From Darksidea phi (lineage: Eukaryota > Ascomycota > Dothideomycetes > Pleosporales > Lentitheciaceae): DNA of 64,000 nt. The stretch covers positions 62,001 to 126,000 of the forward strand of contig JASJFT010000092.1 in NCBI GenBank assembly GCA_030770425.1, in the 5' to 3' direction. The notes below the pieces were generated by a model. That model worked only from the letters and a program-made list of their open reading frames with translations. It had not been told where the DNA came from and did no database searches. The translations under genes were made by a program, and so were the position numbers. Below are positions 55,226 to 64,000 of the stretch, one piece after another. The stretch's first letter is position 1; every line of letters starts with the position of its first letter.

Positions 55226-55444
55226 ATGCCTTCGAACATGCAACGAGAACAGCCATGGAAGCCCATGCTGGCGCAGCTTCAAGAGCACAAGAAAAACATC
55301 AAAGCCACTCCCGACAGCGATGGTTTTGAAAAGGGTGAACCAATCATCCTAGGTGGACAGGGCGCTTGGGGCAAGTGGAAAGAGGAAGTTCCGAGCCCGA
55401 AAGCCAAGGGCCTCTGGTATGACACAGCTGAGGGCGAGAAATGA
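55226..55444 (+). CDS. Small hydrophilic ORF, uncertain
   Basis: A 72-codon frame (MPSNMQREQPWKPMLAQLQE to GLWYDTAEGEK). It is Lys/Glu/Gly-rich with soluble protein-like composition, no signal peptide and no known motif. It may be a first exon or a gene remnant; the following rightward frame is antisense to the CmcJ-like gene and is not credible. Confidence 0.2.
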   Translation: MPSNMQREQPWKPMLAQLQEHKKNIKATPDSDGFEKGEPIILGGQGAWGKWKEEVPSPKAKGLWYDTAEGEK

Positions 55445-55593
55445 AGCGATATATCAGTTTCATCTGGCTTTTGGGATACCTATGGACTTTAAAGATCAGT
55501 ACAAATTGATCTCTGTTGCTCCTCACAGTGCACCGCTTATACCATTACTTGTGACCAAATACGATCTGATAAATATCTTGGGCGGCTACATTC

Positions 55594-56666
55594 TCAAGGT
55601 TCATCCTGCCGGTCCTTGTAATACACGAGAGCTCGAACTTCAACACTCTCCCGTCCTTGTGTGTCGCCCGCTGCCCATGGGTTCGGAAATGCGGTGTGTG
55701 GGACTCCTTTCGCAGGTTGTGAGTAACGGTAAGTACTCGGAAATTTGGTTCTCTTGCTTACCAGTCAAGCCCGTGGAATCTGACTGCAGCATGACCATAG
55801 CCTCGTTCGTCTGCTGCTGCGACAAGTAGTAAAACTTGTGAGCGGGCGAAGGGTGAACTTGGAATGTCTCTAGTGCTCCATCGGGAAACACAATATCTCG
55901 AACTTGTAAATCTTCTTGGGCGTTGACTGTCGCGGCGTCGCAAACAGCGAGTGGCCAGCTACGTACAGGGCCGATGAGAGGTTTCCAGACACTGACCAAC
56001 GTGAGAGTGTGCCCGGAGGCTTAGCTTAGTTTGGACTCACTTGACGTATTGATATCTCTGACGGAGCAGATCCGGTGACTCTGGGTTAAAACGAGAGACG
56101 AGTTCCGTCGTCGTTACAGGTGTCGTGTCTCCAACAATTGTTAGTAGGTACCCCGCTCGATGCTGCATGCCTTTGACCATACCGACATGAAGAAGAGTTG
56201 CGGGCTGTGAGAATTCGTACTTTTCTCCTGTAGAGATGGGAAACTCGAGATGGCTTTTACGGACCTGCCGTGAGTGTGAGTTCAATAGAAGTAGTGTACC
56301 AAAGAGCAGCTACGTCACCTTGAAATCAATGATTTGGATTCGATCAGCACGAAGAAATGACTTCAACGTCTCCGCAAGGGGCTTGAAGTATTGCTTCGCC
56401 AGTGTTTCACCATCACATCTTACAAAATCCTGTACCGTAACATGGGTATCTAGATTCATAATCGCAAAACCATTCTTCTCGATGGAGAAGTTTGCTTCCC
56501 TTCCACGGATGTCTTCCACTGCTATCCCCTCATGCTTGCGCGGCACAGCATTTGACTTGGGAAATCCCGGCGGTGGGTCAAATTTTAGTTCGTAAGGTTT
56601 GAGTGTATCCCATAAGCAGTTCCTATCCAAGAGATACATTGAGGTATTGTCCACATGTTGCAGCAT
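55594..56666 (-). CDS. CmcJ/AsaB-like hydroxylase/desaturase-type enzyme
   Basis: Four exons (56666-56319, 56264-56041, 55991-55762, 55706-55594) in phase give 304 residues, the usual length. The family includes GA4 desaturase-like, AsaB-like and CmcJ-like enzymes of fungal secondary metabolism and is related to 2-oxoglutarate/iron oxygenases. Diagnostic stretches: [20 protein letters not shown] near residue 45, [20 protein letters not shown] after RYQYVN, then [20 protein letters not shown], and the end [20 protein letters not shown] followed by [15 protein letters not shown]. The last exon is outside the long frame and restores the conserved RESVEVR ending. Putative metal ligands are the His residues of VHPSPAH. 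Product and substrate are unknown. It stands without a PKS, NRPS or terpene synthase within view. Confidence 0.85.
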
Positions 56667-57391
56667 GATGTATAGGGATTGGAGTGCGATGGATCAGTTG
56701 TGGAGCCCGTCATGCACCGCTCGCGTCTATATACTGTTCGATACAGCTTGCCGGGACAACTCGGGTCCTTGATCGCCGATCTTTGATTACATTCTTGGTC
56801 AGCCAAGGCTTATTCGCTGTCTTCACTGAAGCGGACACCGGAAGCGGGGCAGCACGACGACCTCAGCGCTAGTCGCGCGCAAACTGTGAGCCAATAAAAC
56901 CTTCGAAGCCATTTATTCGGTAGCTTCAACCGCTAATCCTAAATAACATGTGCCATCGCAATGATTACGTTCGTCTTCATGTCCTCTCGAGTTTCCTACG
57001 TCGAGTTTTGAAACATGGGGATTTCTAGAAACCGTAACTAACAGTCTATCACATGTAGCGCAATCATAGGTAGTATGGATATTAAATAGCCTGTTTTGTA
57101 GCAGATACATTAGGAAGTCGGGAATACAATATCGTTTCCCCATGAGAGAATAAAGCAAGGGTTTTGATACAGACACGAACATAACAGAAGAAATCTACAA
57201 TATCTCGCAAGAGTGAAAAGGTATCTGGTTAAAAAGCGATTCTCATATTCCAGGAAAGACGGCATCTGGAGCTTATCTAAAGAAACAAGTTCAGGTCGTC
57301 ATGTCAAGCTTGCCCCTTGATTCCCATGAAAATGCTTTTCCCTTTCCCCCGAAACACGCCCTAGTCACCCTCTAGGTACTTGCACAGTCTC
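56667..57391. other. Intergenic
   Basis: Promoter of the CmcJ-like gene and 3' flank of the membrane-protein gene. Nothing recognised. Confidence 0.4.
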
Positions 57392-59245
57392 TCACGAAGT
57401 AGAACGTCTCTTGCTTGCCATCGAGACACTTCCAACAGATGGTGTCCGAGGAAGGACACGAGGATCGAGCATCTTCGTATCCACAGTGGTTCCAGAGTCG
57501 ATGAGGGAGATCTCAGAGCATCCTCGAGCGGGTGATACCACACTCTTAAGCACACCATCCATGCTTATGAGGCTCGACTTGTGCTCAAGCTGGTTTGTGT
57601 CCTCTTCATTGATTTGCTTAACGACCACCGACGAAGACCTGGCGGGAGCTACTGGCGGAATCGATTTGGCCTTAGATCTGCTACCCGGAATGCTCGGAGT
57701 AGCATTTGATAATGAAATTCCATTGGAATACACCCTAGAAGGTCTAGGGGCTGGCAATGCAGCGTCGAGGGTTTCGAAACCGGGCCGTCGAAACATGCCA
57801 GCGCAGAAGTGGTCTCGATCCTTAAACTTTATTCCTTCCATCATTTCCTCTTCTAAACGAGCCTCCGAGCTCTTAGCCGCATGTATCATCCACTCGATCT
57901 TGCCATCCGGAACATACGTATTCGCGATCTTGGACTTGTAACGTTCCAAGAAGAAAAAATGCCGGCCAGCTCCCCCAAAACTCAGCAGAGACATAAGGAT
58001 GAGAAGAAGGAGGAAGACTACTGACAATTCCACGGTCTCGACCCATACGCTCACCATCCTTAACGATGGAACGCTATGGTTGGTGTTCGCCGCAACCATA
58101 TAAGCTTGATAGAACCTGAGTATGTCTTTGGGCGAAGGTGTTGCGATAGTCGCGCCTCTCCCAGCAGCTTTTTCAAGATCATATTCCCAGTATGTCCTGT
58201 AACCCATAGCGATGGAGTCTGTGTCATTCAACCAGACCCAAGGTATCAGATCTTTGTCCGCAACTTCAGCTTTACGAGTGATTCTACATTCTACTCGTGT
58301 ATAAGAAGCTTTTTGTATCGGACCGAACGGTATCCACGTTGCTTCGCCGGTCATGCCCTTATCCGTGGCTTTTGCTGAGAAGTTCTGGGCATGAAACACC
58401 GAGATTGATATTTCTAGCGTATCCTTGTTGGCGTACATTCGATCATCCACTTCTGGATCTGACTGGATGATAACAAACCATAGAACATGCTTGAGCTGCT
58501 CCTTCGGATCCGTCCAGGTTGCCCAGCTGTCGAAGTTTTTGGCTATCTTGTATTTTGACTCATCCAGCCAAGACGGCTCGAATGTCTGTCGGAACGTGCG
58601 ATATAGGTTGAGAGGCTCGTAGACATTGTAATTCCCGGAGGCTACCACGTTTGGCAATATCGTTTCAGGTGTTTCATTGCATGCAACGCTCCATGTTGGG
58701 TTCCACTCGTTGGCTACGTACGTCCAAGGCTCTGTGGAGGGCGGTAGATAGTCGAGCATTTGAGTAGTCGGAAAGTTGGCGCGGTTCAAGCTTTGAATCG
58801 TGTCATTCCATAACACGTTGGCATAAAGGAGATTTGAGAAACTGCCAGCACCCTTCATAGTCTGCATGACTCCAAGCTCCCTTTGCTGGATAGTTTGACC
58901 ATTTCGGAGGGAAACCTTCGCAATGGGACCGGAAAACATGCACGTAACTGTGATGACCAAGACTACGATGAGTTGCGCGAGGAGATGCAGGTTTTCTTTG
59001 GCAAAGAGTCGCGTGCGTAGGACTGTGACAAGATCCCACGCGTCGCCTGGGCCAGTGAACGTGAATAGCGCAGGCAGTGGAACATCATCTTTTTCTTGGA
59101 GTAACTTGGAGCTTCCTCGACGCCACCAATAGCGAGAGAATGACCACAAACCAACAGTGCCGAGGACTGAAATGAACACGTTCAAAGCCGCTTGTACGCT
59201 TGCCAAGCTCCAGCGGGTGGAGAGAAGGATCCATGAGATAGCCAT
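57392..59245 (-). CDS. Three-helix fungal membrane protein, unknown function
   Basis: An uninterrupted 617-residue frame. N-terminal hydrophobic helices at about 13-37 (VQAALNVFISVLGTVGLWSF) and 88-107 (LLAQLIVVLVITVTCMFSGP) are followed by a long extracytosolic region of about 300 residues with Trp/Asn/Cys (WNPTWSVACNE, NVYEPLNLYRTFRQTF) and several N-x-S/T sites. A third helix at about 410-430 (VELSVVFLLLLILMSLLSFG) leads to a cytosolic tail rich in Ser/Pro/Arg, ending ASKRRSTS. This layout is common to orphan fungal plasma-membrane proteins. No transporter or enzyme motif was recognised. Confidence 0.75.
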   Translation of the reverse strand: MAISWILLSTRWSLASVQAALNVFISVLGTVGLWSFSRYWWRRGSSKLLQEKDDVPLPALFTFTGPGDAWDLVTVLRTRLFAKENLHLLAQLIVVLVITVTCMFSGPIAKVSLRNGQTIQQRELGVMQTMKGAGSFSNLLYANVLWNDTIQSLNRANFPTTQMLDYLPPSTEPWTYVANEWNPTWSVACNETPETILPNVVASGNYNVYEPLNLYRTFRQTFEPSWLDESKYKIAKNFDSWATWTDPKEQLKHVLWFVIIQSDPEVDDRMYANKDTLEISISVFHAQNFSAKATDKGMTGEATWIPFGPIQKASYTRVECRITRKAEVADKDLIPWVWLNDTDSIAMGYRTYWEYDLEKAAGRGATIATPSPKDILRFYQAYMVAANTNHSVPSLRMVSVWVETVELSVVFLLLLILMSLLSFGGAGRHFFFLERYKSKIANTYVPDGKIEWMIHAAKSSEARLEEEMMEGIKFKDRDHFCAGMFRRPGFETLDAALPAPRPSRVYSNGISLSNATPSIPGSRSKAKSIPPVAPARSSSVVVKQINEEDTNQLEHKSSLISMDGVLKSVVSPARGCSEISLIDSGTTVDTKMLDPRVLPRTPSVGSVSMASKRRSTS

Positions 59246-62009
59246 TTTGGTAGGGTTGAATGGGGAAGCAGCCGAATGTTCGGGTTAGGCGTGATTTATT
59301 TGATAGAAACCGTAGAAAGATCAGGCGATGCTGTGGACTTGAAGTAGCGTGTGGGACGGAGAAGGTCTGTCCATCTTAGAGCTTCTACCCGTCATTTAGA
59401 GCTTAAAAATGATTGATCAGCCTTGAAAATCAGCCTTGTGGGTAATAACGGATAGCACTAAGTACATCGTTGTTGTTTGCCCTTGCGTGTCTCCAAGCAC
59501 GATAATAATCGCCCACTGGAGCAAACCGCATCATGTAACTAGCCAAGATAGATTATCAGCAGTACAAATACTAGCATAGCCACGCATACCTTTGTCGCAC
59601 CCGCATGCGAGGTTGTGATGTAGCACGAATGCAACATACTGTTGCTCACCCCAATGGCTCTCGGACAACAAGGGCGATGCTTGTAAGAGGAAATCCACCG
59701 ATGGGCATTGCAATCAGATATCCGTGAACTATATATATATATTCAGTTCTGACGGAAGAATAAATGATTACCCGCCTGATAATGCGAAAAGGTGGTGGAC
59801 GTCACGGCACCTTTCGTTTCGCAGGGGTGCGCAATTTTTATACGCGAGGTGACCTACTCTACAAATAATAGGATACCAATCGGTCGGCAGCCTTATGAAG
59901 TAGCGAAGTCATCCATATCTTGCGTGGCTTGTTTGCACAGCCCACAGATGCCGATTTCGTCTCATCCGAAGATGGAGCTACAGCCGTTTCTTCACCACTG
60001 TTGTCACTCAAGCGAAGCTTCATCGCAAGAAGACGAGGACTCGCTGAGCGCTTTTGACTTCATTCGATACTCCAATTTCTTCATATTCATCTTTGCTCTC
60101 AAGGTTCTTGTTCAGTTTACAGCTGGCCTCCTCGAGTTACCGGTGGTCCAACCCCTAGAGCGCGCAGCCTGAGGATGGTATGGCCTTGAGTTTGATATCA
60201 ATACCCAAGACGCTGCTTGAAAAGATCCTGTAATACAAGGTAAGTTTGCTATGGTCACGGGGTACAAGTAGACTTTTGATTCTCCACCTTGTCACGCGGT
60301 TGGAAGAAAAACGCCCACTCAATAGATTCTGCCCCACCCAAAATAATGTCACCAACTTTTCAACTCAACACAACTCCACAACAGTACTGATATATATATA
60401 TATATATATATATTTGATTGCGCAAATCTTCTTCTATGTCTAAAAGAGGTATACAAAATTTTAATACACCAAAAAAGGCGCGTATCAGGACTGTATTGAT
60501 ATCGGGGGCGAAATGACTGGGTATTGGGCGACAATACCAAAAAATCTCTATATACAACTATCCCTATATAAACTTAAGGCTTCAAACTATTCTGAATCAA
60601 TATTTCAGGAGAGTGGGTCGAAAAACCGCGTTTCCTATACGATTTTGTTCTGACGGTCTTGCTCTATAGATCTCTGGAAAATTCGCGGCAGAAGATTCAT
60701 ACTGGTCTTAGCAATTAGGGGGGCAGTTACCCGCGCTTTTCTGGGTAATGCTTGCCTGTATGTTTACCTTGAGCCCCTTCCAACCTAGCTATTCATGGTG
60801 CTCTAGGCTTCTCTACCAGAAGACTGCCCGTCAAAGACGTTTGACTCTCCTTATTATTTCTATTCCTCGGGGATGGCGGAAGAGTGGAGCTCTCCATAAT
60901 CTTCAAAACCTTTTCCGACATGGTGCCGTGAGACAAAGAGGTGAGATAGCCGGATCAACGTTTTCGTTCCCGACTAACTCATAATACACTCACCCACGCG
61001 AGTCACCTAATGGCCCTCCCTTCGGGTTGCTTTTAATGGATGATCATTTTTGCGCCATTTGCCACAGCCACTGTAGCTCTATGTGCGAGGTTAAATCTGA
61101 CTAGACTAATTCTAGAAACGTCAGCCTTTCTGACGTTATTGGTTTTATAGTGTAACGGCAAAGCAACCGCCTCACCGTCCTTTCCATAGTTACGCTTCAC
61201 TTTTTATTGTCGGCGACCTGTGTTCGATGCTGTGCTAGGTATGACAATCAGCAGATAAGGCCCCGAGGCTAAACTTGAGTAGTTCGACTTGTATGTTGGG
61301 GGCAGAGCCAATCTTGCTATTGCTTTTTTTCGCGAGCATACACGGTGCGCGGGGCAAACCAGCTGCCTGCTGGTCAATGTTTCCTTCTCCCTGCCGTGCG
61401 TACCATGACATACTCCTTTATCAAGAACTGTACTAAAACCCGGCTTCGGTCTTGTTTGGTTGCCTTCTCGTACTTGTCTGCGGCCTTGTTAAACCGATAC
61501 AGGTGTGACTAGTGGCAAAGGTTGGTGTACGGTACCCCGAAGCCTCTGTAGCACCGTACACTAATGCTAGTCACAAGCCACGACACATACACGCGTGATT
61601 CCGCTCACTTCAGCCTTGCTCGGAAATCCGGTCAGCATCACCCCGCTACAAATGGCGCAGTCTTCCTAATACATTCCCCTTCTAGAATGTGGTATGCTCG
61701 GTCTGCACGTTCGGCGCCACTTGTTGGTATCGCCTTCCGCTTGATAGGTCACTTTAAGCAAGCCTTGAAAGCCTGCAGACTGACATACTTATCGATATTC
61801 CTTCACAAAACACTTCTCAGCGTCTTGGCTTTCAACATAGATCTATGGAAGTCATGGGCAGTCCATGAGGAAAAGGCGTTCACATCAGTAATTGATTGAA
61901 CCGGACACACGTTCGTTCCATTGAGTCATCTATGGGAGATAAAAACCCTACACGAGATTGATCCGAAGGAAAAAATGCACGCCGCTTACGATGTGCTAGA
62001 GCATAGCAC
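59246..62009. other. Gene-poor stretch
   Basis: About 2.8 kb without a convincing gene. Rightward frames of 111-126 codons (59792-60172, 61564-61899) have no motif or splice support. A degenerate tRNA-like A box at about 61150 has no matching stems. Confidence 0.45.
60390..60413. repeat. (TA)n microsatellite
   Basis: Twelve AT dinucleotides in succession, the longest simple repeat of this type in the window. Confidence 0.9.
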
Positions 62010-62130
62010 TACCACGCTCATCGACATTTTCACTACGTGCGATGTCTATTGTGCCGTATTACGTGCATATGTTTGCATCCTCCAGCCCTTTATCAACCGC
62101 CATGCCAGATCATGCCTTTTGGTGAGGTTT
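62010..62130 (+). repeat. Copy 2 of the ~120-bp direct repeat
   Basis: This matches 54060-54180 in the same orientation (GTGCCGTATTACGTGCATAT through CATGCCTTTTGGTGAGGTTT). Its right end reaches the amidase stop codon at 62129-62131. Confidence 0.65.
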
Positions 62131-64000
62131 ACTTGCCCACAATGTCGGCAAGCTCGATAGTCGGAGCGATGTATGGTTTAATCTGATCCCTCACTTTTGT
62201 CTTCTGTTCAAAGGCGTACGCAAGCCCAATGAGCGTGCTTTCGGTGAACTTCGGGCCGAGGAAGCTAATTCCGAAACTATTGACAAGGATTAGATTGGTA
62301 GGTTCTTGAAGGACTCAAATCATAGATACTTACGGGAGATTAGGGGCCGCCTGTACCAATCCCCAGTCATTCCTCACAACCGAGGTATCAGCCGGGTAAG
62401 AGCCCAAAGGTACCGTGATCACTGGAGAGCCCAGGACTGCAGCTTGATTGTGTCCAAACCTCGTTGGGAGTATAAGGGCGTCAAGTTTATTGCGCTCTAT
62501 AGCCCCAAGAAGACCACCCTCTCCGCCGTAATACAAGTTTTGCTGATACGCCGGCCAGAAGCGAGGGTCCGTGTTGTTCCAATTCGATAGAGCTTTGTCC
62601 CAGATTCCCGTGTTTCTAGTCGGATAACCTTCGAGTGGATATGTCTGCGTGAAGTGCCGAAGAACTTCTAGTGATGTAATTTTGTTGGGGTTCTCAATGA
62701 GTAGGTCAAGATAACTCTTCAAGTTGACAACGAAGTCGGCGTTCAGAATATCTCCGGGCACTTTCGAGTTTTTGAACTCCTCGGCAGCGGTGAAATCGGT
62801 ATTATCAACGATGATAGCTCCGGCTGCTCGGAAGATATCCAATGATTTCTCGAAAGCATCGGTTAATGGCCCCGTCGTATGGTCGGAGAGAAGTGAGATA
62901 ACGTTACGGGGAACTCCGAGTCGAGCACCAGAGAGCGCGGAAAGATTGCAGGCAGCAATATAGTCGGGGATGCTTCCTTGGCCGGGTATTGCGGAAGTGT
63001 AGTTATCGTATGGATCAACACCAGCAATGGCTTGTAGAATGAGAGCTGCATCCTTGACCGTCCTTGTCATAGGGCCTACACTGTCTTGATGCTCGCTTAT
63101 CGGTATGACCAGGTGCCTCGACGTTAGGCCAACAGCTACATTTACGTCAGTATCAGTTCATCTAGTTTTCAGGCAATTGCATACTCGGCTTGATCCCAAC
63201 GAGATTCTGGAGCGAAGATGGCGACATAATCGAACCATCTGTTTCGGTACCCAAAGAGCCCAGTGCTAGACCAAGTGCGGACACTACACCGCTTCCGCTT
63301 GAGCTACCGTTTGGGTCTTCAGCAGGGTAATAAGGACCGTAGACTTGGCCTCCGATGGCCGACCAGCCATTGGTGGAGTTAGTCGACCTCCAATCGGCCC
63401 ATTGACTGAGATTCGCTTTCCCGAGAATGATTGCTCCTGCAGCCCGAAGTTTCTGTACAACAGTCGAGTCTCTAGGGACCTTGGCTCCGAGAAGTGCCCA
63501 TGAACCAGCTAAAGAGGTATCAGCCTTGCCTTCTCTCCACAGCTGGTAATTTTGCAACTGACCGGTAGTATTCATCTTATCGAAAGTCGCAATATTATCC
63601 TTGACGATGATGGGTATTCCATGGAGCGGCCTGAATACTTCAGCAAGGACCTCAATGTTGTTTTGATTTTAGTTCTCACCCTCGAATGCATCCAGAAGAA
63701 CGCTCAGAGTCCAGTGCGGCGGCAATCTCCAAGGCATCTGGGTTCACTTCGTTGACAGCATGTAAGTCATCATTGACTTCTGCAATCCTCGCGAGGTACG
63801 CCTGGCGAACTTATGAGCATAGGCACTTCGTTAGGAATTCCAGAAGACCGTATGATACGGTAAATTAGAGCAGATATTCAATTTGCAAAGTTGAACCTGC
63901 GCGGCGCTCTACGGGTAAGAACGTGCGTACCTTGACTAGATCTACACTAGTGAATCGTCTGCCGTCGAGACCCGCCGTAAGTGCCTCAATGGTAGCTTCC
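62129..64000 (-). CDS. Amidase-signature enzyme (5' end beyond window)
   Basis: Exons within the window are 64000-63931, 63801-63680, 63630-63185, 63135-62334 and 62276-62129, all in phase; the start lies to the right. Amidase-signature enzymes hydrolyse amides using a Ser-cisSer-Lys triad. The Lys is in PLHGIPIIVKDNI. The signature GSSSGSGVVSALGLALGSLG plus TETDGSI supplies the two serines (cis-Ser in GSSSGSG, nucleophile Ser in TDGSI). Then comes QNLVGIKPTVGLTS. The C-terminus PNLPFGISFLGPKFTE to IELADIVGK is only reached through the last intron. Short introns of 49-57 bp, one of 129 bp. A secreted or vacuolar form is possible but the N-terminus is missing. The 3' end carries the repeat at 62010-62130. 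Confidence 0.92.

Noticed and set aside
61146..61235. tRNA-like A box (TAGTGTAACGG) followed by GTGTTCGATGC
   Set aside because: The A-box consensus fits but no acceptor or T-stem pairing can be drawn and the spacing is too long without a plausible intron.
51998..64000. A secondary-metabolite gene cluster
   Set aside because: Only one tailoring-type enzyme is present; no PKS, NRPS, terpene synthase, cluster transcription factor or efflux pump was found.

Overview
The window is nuclear DNA of a filamentous ascomycete (Pezizomycotina; Dothideomycetes-like is my best guess, by inference only). The evidence is short introns of about 43-190 bp with GTRNGT donors and CTRAC-type branch sites, and fungus-specific families: fused ergothioneine synthase, class II PE methyltransferase, GH17 GPI glucanase, peroxisomal Lon, RFP-TM bestrophin and a CmcJ/AsaB-like enzyme. 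AT-rich tracts with TAG/TGA-interrupted relic reading frames suggest past repeat-induced point mutation (RIP). Two runs of 10 Ns flanked by long A tracts mark assembly joins. Most multi-exon gene models below were rebuilt by hand from splice phases.

Layout. 1-10 kb: the 5' part of a secreted GMC oxidoreductase, an AhpD-like protein, a fragment of an unknown gene, a decayed GNAT acetyltransferase, a GPI-anchored GH17 glucanase, a 14-bp minisatellite and a truncated F-box gene. 10-17 kb: a 123-bp foldback element flanked by TA, a mitochondrial-type rhomboid protease, a BTB-like frame broken by one TGA, a membrane-protein frame broken by one TAG, and unrecognised ORFs up to the first gap. 18-35 kb is the conserved core: a PHD-finger protein, Egt1 (ergothioneine), an unknown proline-rich protein, Cho2 (phosphatidylcholine synthesis) and a peroxisomal Lon with a C-terminal SRL signal. 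35-39.4 kb: gene-poor and AT-rich, with the second gap. 39.4-42.6 kb: a fungal-specific protein of about 1050 residues carrying one frameshift in a G run. 42.6-44.3 kb: nested inverted copies of a degenerate repeat around a stop-riddled relic frame. 44.3-51.2 kb: two TPR-like proteins, a PflA-like radical SAM enzyme, a But2-like secreted protein and an unknown acidic protein. 51.9-64 kb: a bestrophin-type channel, a CmcJ/AsaB-like enzyme, a three-helix membrane protein and the 3' part of an amidase.

The genes do not form one pathway. Egt1 (thiol antioxidant), peroxisomal Lon and the AhpD-like protein share a loose redox/peroxisome theme, and the bestrophin, CmcJ/AsaB-like and amidase genes form an accessory segment, but no backbone synthase is present, so I do not call a biosynthetic cluster. 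No CRISPR array, rRNA or convincing tRNA was found. The least-described items are the 39.4-42.6 kb protein, the two single-stop reading frames, the TA-flanked foldback and the nested inverted repeats.
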